Positions 17,908 to 25,688 of a stretch of 64,000 nt of DNA are shown here, in pieces. The notes under the pieces were generated by a model. The model searched no databases and was not told the DNA's origin. It was given only the letters and a program-made list of their open reading frames with translations. The stretch is from Arcticibacterium luteifluviistationis. Lineage in GTDB: Bacteria > Bacteroidota > Bacteroidia > Cytophagales > Spirosomataceae. The stretch covers positions 3,224,001-3,288,000 of the forward strand of contig NZ_CP029480.1 in NCBI RefSeq assembly GCF_003258705.1, in the 5' to 3' direction. The position numbers and the translations under genes were made by a program. Position 1 is the first letter of the stretch, and the number at the start of each line of letters is the position of its first letter.

Positions 17908-18637
17908 TTTTGAATAGTTGTGATATTAAGCTAATACTTATTAGCGAGGCACTTACTGAAACCACAATAATCTGTCCAATTGGCTTCTCGTCTGGCACTC
18001 CGATGGCATACCTAACAATAATTACGAGACAAAAGACTATTGATACCCAAATCCAATATCTTTTCCTTTTAGTATACGCTAAAGCGTTCAAACCCTCTTC
18101 TTTTGGCATTTTAGCCATAAAATAGAAGAAATAGAGCATTCCTATAATAGAGCTTAGGATTTGCAATACAGTATAAACGGCTAAAGGTTTTTCATTCAAT
18201 AAAAAAACTGAAGATAAAATGTCAAGATAAAATGGAAATATATAATTAGGCTCATGTGTAAAATTATCCCAAATGAAGTGCGTTAGCACTCCAACTAAAA
18301 TTGAAAGAATAACTTTTAACCAATTCTTCTTGAAATAAATATACCAATCTAAGTTCTTATATTTAGCAAGACGTTGGTATAAAAAAGGCGGAAGGTGGTC
18401 TATCAAGCTCTTTTTAACATAAATATGAAAGTAAAGGCAAAGAATTATGGATACAGGTAAGTTAAAAAACAAGACGCCCCACCAGGTGTGCCCCCATATA
18501 CCATAAAGCGTTACTCTTAAAAAAAACTCAAAATCTGGGGCCATGCTCCCCATAATAAGACCAGAAATGGAAAAGTATTTCGAGAAAAAACGACGGAAAG
18601 GTAAAATAGCAGCGGTATGTGCAAGGGTAAAAGGCAT
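17894..18637 (-). CDS. DUF4184 family membrane protein
   Basis: 247 residues with about six membrane segments. The N-terminus MPFTLAHTAAILPFRRF, then GLIMGSMAPDFEFFLR, and a later GVLTHFIWDNFTH carry the conserved His and Asp residues of DUF4184, a family related to membrane-bound metal-dependent hydrolases of the YdjM/LexA-regulated type. No experimental function is known to me. It is the first gene of a leftward transcript and overlaps the TPR-barrel gene by 14 bp, so the two are translationally coupled. The promoter lies in the short divergent gap before the REC-glycosyltransferase gene. Confidence 0.82.
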   Translation of the reverse strand: MPFTLAHTAAILPFRRFFSKYFSISGLIMGSMAPDFEFFLRVTLYGIWGHTWWGVLFFNLPVSIILCLYFHIYVKKSLIDHLPPFLYQRLAKYKNLDWYIYFKKNWLKVILSILVGVLTHFIWDNFTHEPNYIFPFYLDILSSVFLLNEKPLAVYTVLQILSSIIGMLYFFYFMAKMPKEEGLNALAYTKRKRYWIWVSIVFCLVIIVRYAIGVPDEKPIGQIIVVSVSASLISISLISQLFKNEQT

Positions 18638-18658
18638 TTACGGTATTCTTTTTGCTTA

Positions 18659-18666
18659 CAAATTTA
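18659..18666 (-). promoter_or_regulatory. -7 box for the DUF4184/TPR-barrel transcript
   Basis: On the minus strand TAAATTTG matches the TAnnTTTG consensus, 21 bp before the DUF4184 start codon. It lies in the 51-bp gap between divergent genes, so a regulator acting here could affect both sides of the polysaccharide locus. Confidence 0.45.
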
Positions 18667-18688
18667 TAACACTCAATCTATATAACAC

Positions 18689-19831
18689 ATGAGAATTCTT
18701 ACGGCAGATGATCAACCTATTATTTTAAAGTCAATAAAGCACAAGCTAGAGCAAGTTGGTTTTGATGTAATAGCCGCTACCAATGGCCTCGACGCCATTG
18801 AGATGTTTGACATCAACAATCCCGATTTAGTCATATTAGATTTAAATATGCCTCAAAAATCTGGTTTTGAGGTGATGGAATATATTCGTGTTACCAAAAA
18901 ATCTAGAGTACCAATTATTGTAATGTCCGGAAATGACGAAGAAACTGTCATTGTAGAGGCTTTTGAGGCTGGAGCAGACGATTACATTGAAAAACCAGTA
19001 GGTTTAAATGAGGTGGTAGTAAGAGTCAAGAAATTACTAAAAATGTCACTCAAGAGTGAAGATTTTAAGAAAGGAGAAAAGAAAGACTCTGGAATATTGC
19101 AAAAGAATGGGGTTGGTGTGGTTATCCCGTGTTATAATGAAGAAGAAAGATTAAAAACTGGCGAGTTTGCCAATTTCCTTGAAAACAACAGAGGTTACCT
19201 ACTTTCTTTTGTCAATGATGGAAGTACTGACGGCACTTTAGATGTTTTGAATAAATTCCAAAAACAGTACCCAGACAGTATTAAAATATTCAATTGTCCT
19301 CAAAATGGAGGAAAAGCAGAGGCGGTAAGGCTTGGTATGATTGACTTATTGCAAGACCCTTCCTTAGACTACCTAGGCTTCTTAGATGCAGATCTTTCTA
19401 CTAACTTTCAGGATTTTGAAGATTTGGTAAAAACGCTCTCTGGTTCTGAATATAAACTGGTGGCCGGTTCAAGGATTCAACGAATAGGAGCGTCTATTTT
19501 CAGACAATCTTCCAGAGGCATTATAAGTAAAACAGTCAATTGGATTATTAGAAAAATTCTTGGAATGGAGTTTCAAGATACTCAATGTGGTGCAAAAGTG
19601 ATGCGAAGAGAAGTGGTAGAAAACCTTTTCAATGAACCATTTCTTACCCGTTGGATTTTTGATGTAGAGATATTCCTAAGAATGAAAAATTTCTATGGTG
19701 CTGATAAGGTGCAAACCATGATTTGCGAACAGCCACTTAAAAGATGGGTACACGAAGATGGCTCTAAACTATCTATGAAAGACTCCATCCAAATTATAGG
19801 GCAGCTGCTTCAAATTGCCATCAAATATTAA
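18689..19831 (+). CDS. Response regulator-glycosyltransferase (GT2) fusion
   Basis: 380 residues. Residues 1-118 are a complete receiver: acidic pair Asp 7/Asp 8, phosphoacceptor Asp 51 in VILDLNMP, Ser 80, and Lys 102 in IEKPVG. After a short charged linker, residues 140-380 are a family 2 glycosyltransferase of the dolichyl-phosphate glucosyl/mannosyltransferase type: VVIPCYNEEERL, FVNDGSTDGT, the DxD metal motif at 233-235 (LDADLS), GSR at 260-262 and TQCGAK. There are no membrane segments, unlike most lipid-phosphate GT2 enzymes. The simplest reading is a glycosyltransferase switched by phosphorylation. Neighbours are a STAS gene and a flippase downstream. Both domains look intact; a fusion by sequencing error is unlikely because one open frame spans both. 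Confidence 0.92.
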   Translation: MRILTADDQPIILKSIKHKLEQVGFDVIAATNGLDAIEMFDINNPDLVILDLNMPQKSGFEVMEYIRVTKKSRVPIIVMSGNDEETVIVEAFEAGADDYIEKPVGLNEVVVRVKKLLKMSLKSEDFKKGEKKDSGILQKNGVGVVIPCYNEEERLKTGEFANFLENNRGYLLSFVNDGSTDGTLDVLNKFQKQYPDSIKIFNCPQNGGKAEAVRLGMIDLLQDPSLDYLGFLDADLSTNFQDFEDLVKTLSGSEYKLVAGSRIQRIGASIFRQSSRGIISKTVNWIIRKILGMEFQDTQCGAKVMRREVVENLFNEPFLTRWIFDVEIFLRMKNFYGADKVQTMICEQPLKRWVHEDGSKLSMKDSIQIIGQLLQIAIKY

Positions 19832-19842
19832 ACACAAGAGAA

Positions 19843-20115
19843 ATGGAAACAATGATCATAAATGGTGATTTCACCACAGAGAAAGCTCTAGAATGGAAGA
19901 AGCTACTTAATAAAGCAGCTCAGAGAACATCTGTTCTACACCTTGACCTGAGAGACACCCAAGATGCCGATATAGTAGGTGTAAATGCCATAGCCACTAC
20001 TTTTAAAATGCTTCAAGACAAAGACGGAAGCATGAGACTAAAAATAAACGAGGATAGCACTATCTATAAATTATTGGGCCAAACCAAGTTTTTAGATATG
20101 ATAAAGAAGTCTTAA
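19843..20115 (+). CDS. STAS-domain protein without the usual phospho-serine
   Basis: 90 residues, a single STAS domain (INGDFTTEKALEWKKLL, VLHLDLRDTQDADIVGVNAI, KINEDSTIYKLLGQTKFLDM). In SpoIIAA-type anti-anti-sigma factors a Ser or Thr sits in the D-S-x-G loop; here the loop reads DADIVG, so kinase control through that residue is not possible. It lies 11 bp after the REC-glycosyltransferase gene and 39 bp before the flippase, so it belongs to their operon and may act as a binding partner. No sigma factor or anti-sigma kinase is in the window. Confidence 0.8.
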   Translation: METMIINGDFTTEKALEWKKLLNKAAQRTSVLHLDLRDTQDADIVGVNAIATTFKMLQDKDGSMRLKINEDSTIYKLLGQTKFLDMIKKS

Positions 20116-20154
20116 AAACAATTAAGATTTAAACCACATTAAAATCAATTCAGG

Positions 20155-21396
20155 ATGGCATCCACACAGAAGAAACTTGTTACCGATGGCAGTATACTTT
20201 TTGCGAGTACTTTACTGGTAAACGCAGGAAACTATGCCATAAATTTAGTTTTTGGAAGGTGGTTAGGTCCTTCAGACTTTTCTGAGGTCAGTCTTTTGGT
20301 GACCTTAATCTTAATGGTTTCATTTTTTGCTCTCGCTTTTCAACTCACGGCTGCTAAATATGTGGCATCTTATGAAGCTGAAGGAAAGCAAAATTTAATT
20401 ACCGGAATAAGTTCTTGGTTAAATAAGAGAGCCGTCATAGGCGGCATTGTTATGATGGTCATTGTAGTTTCAATGTCCGTTTTTTGGCAAGACTTTTTTC
20501 AAACCTCCTCTTACTTACCTTTTGCCATCCTAGGAATAGGAATGCCTTTTTATATGCTCATGAGTGTAAATAGAGGTATACTTCAAGGTAAATTGAATTA
20601 CAAAAAATTAGCATTAACCTACCAAAGCGAAATGTGGGTACGACTAATTGTCTCCATGGCTTTGGTCTATTTAGGTTACCGCGTAAACGGTGTGGCTTGG
20701 GGACTTACACTTTCCCTTATAGCTACCTGGTGGATTTCTAGAGTTAAAACAGATAACCCCACTAGCGAAACTACTTTCGACCAAAAAGATGTTCTGAAGT
20801 TTCTTTTGATGATTTTGCTTTATGAGTGCAGTCAAATATTGATAAACAATAGTGACATCATTCTGGTTAAACATTTTTATGAGCCAGAAGAAGCAGGTCT
20901 TTACGCTGCTATGGCTCTTATCGGTCGTATAGTATATTTTGGAACGTGGACAGTAGTGACACTACTTTTTCCTATTGTGGTGAAACTAGAAAAAGAAGGT
21001 AAAGACCATACTCTTTATTTTGTAGGTGGTTTAGCCGTAGTAGGTATTATAGCAGCTGGCATAGTGCTATTCAGTTATCTTTTCCCTGAAATGATGGTTA
21101 ACATACTTTTTGGCGAAGCCTATATTTCTATAGCTCCTTTGCTTTGGAAATACGCATTGGCTACCGCACTATTTGCCCTTTCTAATGTCTTTGTTTATTA
21201 CCATATTTCCCTCGACAGAGTTTTACCTGTTTGGATTACCATTTTGGGCGGTATAGCCCAAATAGTTCTTATATCACTCTTCCATGCTGATTTTGAACAA
21301 ATTATTAATGTTCAAATTTACTTGATGATGGGCTTGATGACATCTATGATTCTCTTTCACTTTGGCCATTCATTGCTTCAGCGAAATAAATCTTAA
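20155..21396 (+). CDS. Polysaccharide flippase, Wzx/PelG-like (MOP superfamily)
   Basis: 413 residues with about twelve membrane segments. The start GSILFASTLLVNAGNYAINLVFGRWLGPSDFSEV... is the typical first two helices of oligosaccharide flippases, and LVKHFYEPEEAGLYAAMALIGRIV in the second half is the hallmark of the repeat unit. It moves lipid-linked or nascent glycans across the inner membrane. Third gene of the rightward operon with the REC-glycosyltransferase and STAS genes; a strong terminator follows. No Wzy-like polymerase is recognisable nearby, so a Pel-like synthase-linked route is possible. Confidence 0.9.
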   Translation: MASTQKKLVTDGSILFASTLLVNAGNYAINLVFGRWLGPSDFSEVSLLVTLILMVSFFALAFQLTAAKYVASYEAEGKQNLITGISSWLNKRAVIGGIVMMVIVVSMSVFWQDFFQTSSYLPFAILGIGMPFYMLMSVNRGILQGKLNYKKLALTYQSEMWVRLIVSMALVYLGYRVNGVAWGLTLSLIATWWISRVKTDNPTSETTFDQKDVLKFLLMILLYECSQILINNSDIILVKHFYEPEEAGLYAAMALIGRIVYFGTWTVVTLLFPIVVKLEKEGKDHTLYFVGGLAVVGIIAAGIVLFSYLFPEMMVNILFGEAYISIAPLLWKYALATALFALSNVFVYYHISLDRVLPVWITILGGIAQIVLISLFHADFEQIINVQIYLMMGLMTSMILFHFGHSLLQRNKS

Positions 21397-21419
21397 TAAG
21401 ATTTATAGCTAAACAAACT

Positions 21420-21451
21420 AGAGGCTGTCTCATTCATTTGAGACAGCCTCT
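21420..21451 (+). terminator. Strong intrinsic terminator after the flippase gene
   Basis: A perfect 12-bp stem gaggctgtctca/tgagacagcctc (21421-21432 with 21439-21450) plus one outer A-T pair, with a 6-nt loop and a following tttt. It closes the rightward operon. Confidence 0.85.
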
Positions 21452-21520
21452 TTTAAAGCGAATACTTAGCTAAAAAAAACAGAAATCCACTTGATAAATC
21501 TCGTAGTAGAGCAAAAAAAA

Positions 21521-21547
21521 AGACTGCCTCTTCTATAGAGACAGTCT
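21521..21547 (-). terminator. Intrinsic terminator of the leftward polysaccharide operon
   Basis: Stem agactg/cagtct (21521-21526 with 21542-21547) continuing as ctct/agag after one mismatch. On the minus strand it is followed by a run of nine Ts. It ends transcription after the GT4 gene. Its sequence resembles the opposing terminator 100 bp away (both contain gagacag-ctctt). Confidence 0.8.
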
Positions 21548-21572
21548 CTTTATAATACTTTTAAAGTTCACT

Positions 21573-22763
21573 TTAATCCACCAGCAACTTTTGAAAATGT
21601 AGGTAGTACCAGTCTACCAAATCTTCCATAGGAAGTGATGCTGCGGCAAAATAGTTTCTTCTACCCAACTGCAATCTATATTCCTCATTTTCTAAAACCT
21701 TTTGAATGGCATCCGCCAAACTTTCTACAGAATCTGGCTCAAAAAACTCACCAGCATAGCCTTCTTCTTCTACCAACATGGCCAAGTCTCCAAGCATAGG
21801 CATCACCACGGCGTTTCCGTAACTACCCGCTTGGTGGAGCACGCCAGAGCTACCCGTAGTGGAAGTATAAGGAAATACGGAAACAGCAGATTCCCCAAAA
21901 ATCACTGGCACATCTTCTTCTGCTACATATCCTGTAAACCTCAACTGAGCTACATGCATATATTTTTCTTGGACAGCGTCTAGATAACCTGGAGTATTAG
22001 GGCTGTCTGTTCCCGCTACCACAATTTCAATATCTAAAGATGTTCTTTTTCTGATAAGCTCTACAGCTTCAATCATGCCCTCCACCTTTTTATAGGTTCC
22101 AAACTTTCCAAAAGCCATCACCTGAAGAGGTCCTTCTGGTAATTTAAAAGTAGGCATAGGAGGAACCTCAAAACTTCCGTGTGGAATAAGGGCTACATTT
22201 TTTGCTCTATATTTCTTCTCTAAAATTTCAACGTATTTTGGAATAGTTACTGCCAAAACATTAGCGGAAAGAATAAAACGCGTAAGCATGGTGCCTATCA
22301 TGTTATAAATCCCTGAGACCAATTTATTCTTTGTGATTCCTGCCTCATTAAGGTCTACCTGCTCTAAAATATTATGCAGAAGCACTACCGACGGCACACC
22401 ACTCATTCTAGTAAGTAGCGGTGTCAAAAGACCCAGTGCTGCTGGTATTTTCTTATCTCCAAAGGAAAGAAACTGAATATTGTAAAGAACGATATCGGCT
22501 TCTGACTGCTTCACCGCTTTCAATATTTTAAGGGGATTAGTCCACCAGTTAAAATCCCATACTTGATGGTCTTCGATGGGTACAGGCTGGTCTAAGAAAT
22601 CAAAACTCTGTCCTTCTGGTAATTGGTCAGAGAGTAAAATGATTTTCTCGTAGTCTTCAGGCTTGTTTCTAAAATGATTTATTAGATAATATCCATATTC
22701 ATTTAAGGTACGTTTACCCGGTGGGTAACTCGAAACTACTGCAATTTTAAGTTTCTTTTTCAT
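21573..22763 (-). CDS. GT4-family glycosyltransferase
   Basis: 396 residues, soluble GT-B enzyme. The N-terminal domain begins KIAVVSSYPPGKRTLNEYGYYL; the C-terminal nucleotide-sugar domain contains VMAFGKFGTYKKVEGMIEAV, FTGYVAEEDVPVIFGESAVSVFPY and TGSSGVLHQAGSYG, the GT4 pattern with its acceptor glutamates partly replaced. It overlaps the glycosidase gene upstream by 4 bp (ATGA), so translation is coupled. Probably adds a sugar to the exopolysaccharide or is a PelF-like polymerising enzyme; specificity cannot be read. Confidence 0.88.
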   Translation of the reverse strand: MKKKLKIAVVSSYPPGKRTLNEYGYYLINHFRNKPEDYEKIILLSDQLPEGQSFDFLDQPVPIEDHQVWDFNWWTNPLKILKAVKQSEADIVLYNIQFLSFGDKKIPAALGLLTPLLTRMSGVPSVVLLHNILEQVDLNEAGITKNKLVSGIYNMIGTMLTRFILSANVLAVTIPKYVEILEKKYRAKNVALIPHGSFEVPPMPTFKLPEGPLQVMAFGKFGTYKKVEGMIEAVELIRKRTSLDIEIVVAGTDSPNTPGYLDAVQEKYMHVAQLRFTGYVAEEDVPVIFGESAVSVFPYTSTTGSSGVLHQAGSYGNAVVMPMLGDLAMLVEEEGYAGEFFEPDSVESLADAIQKVLENEEYRLQLGRRNYFAAASLPMEDLVDWYYLHFQKLLVD

Positions 22764-24457
22764 TTATTAATTTTCTTTATCCTGCGAATAATAGCTTTCC
22801 AAAAAATAAAACTCCCAAGAATACTTACCCCTAACAGCACTAAGTAGGTAAAAACATACTTCGGAATTTTTCCTAAAATTGAAAACTCATGCGTTTGCTC
22901 TGGATTTACCAGTACCTCATAAACTTTCTTCGGCTTACCTTTCTGATTCAATACACCAAAACTTTTCTGAGGCCCCTTTTGCCAAGGCATGCTTCCTGCC
23001 ACATCTCCGGCTACTTCTGAAAAATCATATAGTGTCCAATATAAATATGGTATATCACCTTTACTTTTAAGTATATCCTGAACATTTTTTAAATGCTCGG
23101 CTTGTTGGCTTTCCGTTTTCCCAAACGGCATAATGCTGCTTTGATAGGACGACAAGCCGAATTCCTCTAAAAGAAGTGTTTTTTGATTGGTTTCCTCTTT
23201 TAGTCTATCAATATCCTTGCCTAAATTATCTAAATCTCTATAATAATGAAAAGACACAAAATCTAAACTATCAGATAGATACTCAGCACTTTCTGGGTAA
23301 GCCCAGCCAATGGTAATAGGATGCCACTGGTCGTACTTCCTAGCTTTGGTTATAATAAAGCGTAACCATTGCTTAACATCATCAGGGTTTTGATAGTGAT
23401 AATCAATATCAGGCTCATTTTTCAGGTCATAGGCCAAAATAGCTGGGTGCTTTTTGAATCTTTTCAAAATCACTTCCAACTGTCTATCGGTATTGGCGAA
23501 GTTTAGGAGATTGTAGTTTGAGTTAAAATCAAACATCGTTACCAATACTTGAAGCTTATTAGCTTCAGCAGTATTCAATAAATGCTCTAATCTTAAAAGC
23601 ATTTCTGGCACTACCACACCTTTCCCAAACTGCTCATAATTGACAAAAACACGCACTGTGTTTAAGCCCATTTTCTTTATCAATTCAAAATCTTCTTCTA
23701 CAGCCGTAGTATCATAATTAACCCAAAATTCTTTAAAGGGATGGTCTTTGGGATAATAGTTAATTCCTTTTATGTTAGGTACATGAGCAAGTAAAGAGTC
23801 TCTATGTTCTTTAAATATTGCAGTGGAATCCTGTACGAAATCTGGGTATAATTCTTCAAAAATCCCTCTTTCCAAATGCTTTATTCGCCAGTATCCATCA
23901 TCCAGCTGCATTATGACTTTATAAGATGAAGTGTCTGCGGTGGATAAAATCCGTTCGTTTTTAGAAGTGTTCAACCTCTTCAGTGTATGCACTTCATAAT
24001 CTGTAAAAGACACAATTTGCCCATCAGCAGAATAAAAATGAAGTTTTAGATTATGGTTAAGTTCTACCCTTTCCACACTCATCTTCTTTTCATTCACCAA
24101 GCTAATTTGATGAAATATATTAGGTCTAGACTCTTTTGTAAAATACTCCTTAACACCATCCGAATTACCTGTAAACAAACTCAAGTCTCTTTGATACAAA
24201 GCTCTCACGTACCCACCAGCTATAATATCACGATTAAACACCTCCATGGGTCTACCTGTATCCTCATCATCTGGAAGCCAATTTATCTCAGGACTAATTT
24301 CATCAGGTAAAACTTCGGCTAGTTTCAAAAGGTCCTCCCTATCACCTCCAGAGTTAAAATAAGCCAAAAACTTAGCTGCTCCACCTGCCAATAAACCAAG
24401 CAGGAGCATTAAACCAATAGAGAACACTATTTTGAAAAATACCTTATCCTTATTCAT
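22760..24457 (-). CDS. Membrane-anchored clan GH-A glycoside hydrolase
   Basis: 565 residues. Membrane segments at about 9-33 and 531-553 flank a large domain that should face the periplasm. Residues 40-210 are beta-rich and resemble an NTF2-like or accessory domain. Residues 225-515 form a GH5/GH2-like TIM barrel: GINYYPKDHP, VRVFVNYEQFG, acid/base Glu 348 in LKNEPDIDYH, FVSFHYY and nucleophile Glu 432 in LLEEFGLSSY, then LYWTLYDFS. It overlaps genes on both sides (8 and 4 bp). A periplasmic hydrolase within a polysaccharide operon parallels PelA or BcsZ, which trim polymer during export. Substrate unknown. Confidence 0.82.
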   Translation of the reverse strand: MNKDKVFFKIVFSIGLMLLLGLLAGGAAKFLAYFNSGGDREDLLKLAEVLPDEISPEINWLPDDEDTGRPMEVFNRDIIAGGYVRALYQRDLSLFTGNSDGVKEYFTKESRPNIFHQISLVNEKKMSVERVELNHNLKLHFYSADGQIVSFTDYEVHTLKRLNTSKNERILSTADTSSYKVIMQLDDGYWRIKHLERGIFEELYPDFVQDSTAIFKEHRDSLLAHVPNIKGINYYPKDHPFKEFWVNYDTTAVEEDFELIKKMGLNTVRVFVNYEQFGKGVVVPEMLLRLEHLLNTAEANKLQVLVTMFDFNSNYNLLNFANTDRQLEVILKRFKKHPAILAYDLKNEPDIDYHYQNPDDVKQWLRFIITKARKYDQWHPITIGWAYPESAEYLSDSLDFVSFHYYRDLDNLGKDIDRLKEETNQKTLLLEEFGLSSYQSSIMPFGKTESQQAEHLKNVQDILKSKGDIPYLYWTLYDFSEVAGDVAGSMPWQKGPQKSFGVLNQKGKPKKVYEVLVNPEQTHEFSILGKIPKYVFTYLVLLGVSILGSFIFWKAIIRRIKKINK

Positions 24458-25688
24458 TGGTTTCTAGTTTAATATCAACTTTTGTTTCTAAACCTCCAGA
24501 GCTAACGAGCCCTTTATAGATACCAGCTTTAAGCTTTGACAAATCTATTGTTGCATAGCCATTTTTAACTACACCAATTTTAATCTGGTCTAAGCCTTCC
24601 ATATACATTTCTATTTCGGCTCCGTCAGACATGTATTGCTTCAATGGTCCTATTAACGGCCCCACTATTACTGCCTTTTGTTCGGCACTAAATCGTACAG
24701 GTAATTTCTTTAAATATTTTTTAAAGGATAATTCTATGCTGTTGCTTTTGGCGTCGCCGTAAATGCTGGCGTTCACCGATATTTTACCAGCTAAAGGTGG
24801 ATTTTGAATATCTAGCTCCGCTACACCATCCATAGTGTAACTTGTTAATATCCTTTTAGATTGGTCGCTATCTGTCACATCTATATTTAACAGTGTACCA
24901 TCGGCCACAATATTTCCATATCTATCTTTTATCACAGAAGTTTTCAAACGGAAGTTCTGACGTTTATCTGCATACGAATAGACCCTTTCGCTATATATCT
25001 TAAAGTTTACAGGAAAGCCTGGCATTTCTGAAAGCTCTTTTTCTTTGGCAGTAGCCGCACCAGCAGTTACCCCAATAATGGTTTTACCTACCTTACTTTT
25101 ACTGTAAATCTTATGATAAGCCACGCCATGCTTTGCTTCCTTTTCAAAACTGCTAAAAGTTTCGTCAGGTCTATATAAACTGAAGTTTACAGGAGTTTTA
25201 TCCGCTGTTAAATTATTAAAAGTATCTGCCGGAATAGCTGATATCATGGCCCAGTGTACTCCGTTATCAGCCTCAATAGACTTGGAACCTATAAAAGCTT
25301 CTAATGGCTCAGCAGGTAAGCCACTAATTACGTACATCTTTTTGCTTTTCATTAGCTTGCCTTTACAGGCTAAATCTAAAATATAAATACCCGCAGTTTG
25401 TGTTAGACTATCTTCTAGTACAAAACGCCACTTTTCGTTTTCCAATGTAGGTTCTGAAATATAATTCCCCCATGAGGTAGTAAGTAACAAATGGCATTCT
25501 GAGGCGTCAAACTCTACTTCATGTATTAGTTTTGAACCCACAGAAATACTGTCGGGAAAGCTTAAGTCTCCTATTTCATCAGGAATAGAAGTTGATACCT
25601 CTACTTTATCAAAGACAAACAAATAGCATAACACCACCACTAAAAATGATGCTATTAAAATGGACGCTATTTTAAACTTTTTTGACAT
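24450..25688 (-). CDS. Anchored periplasmic beta-rich protein, unknown
   Basis: 412 residues. One N-terminal membrane segment (about 6-26) and then a long region of strand-like sequence with several probable Ig-like or macroglobulin-like repeats (for example VHWAMISAIPADTFNN and FRLKTSVIKDRYGNIVADGTLLNID, which resembles a bacterial Ig-like domain). No enzymatic motif. It shares 1 bp with the stop of the large membrane protein gene and 8 bp with the glycosidase gene, so it is made in step with them. A scaffold or polymer-binding role in the periplasm is a guess. Confidence 0.6.
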   Translation of the reverse strand: MSKKFKIASILIASFLVVVLCYLFVFDKVEVSTSIPDEIGDLSFPDSISVGSKLIHEVEFDASECHLLLTTSWGNYISEPTLENEKWRFVLEDSLTQTAGIYILDLACKGKLMKSKKMYVISGLPAEPLEAFIGSKSIEADNGVHWAMISAIPADTFNNLTADKTPVNFSLYRPDETFSSFEKEAKHGVAYHKIYSKSKVGKTIIGVTAGAATAKEKELSEMPGFPVNFKIYSERVYSYADKRQNFRLKTSVIKDRYGNIVADGTLLNIDVTDSDQSKRILTSYTMDGVAELDIQNPPLAGKISVNASIYGDAKSNSIELSFKKYLKKLPVRFSAEQKAVIVGPLIGPLKQYMSDGAEIEMYMEGLDQIKIGVVKNGYATIDLSKLKAGIYKGLVSSGGLETKVDIKLETNE

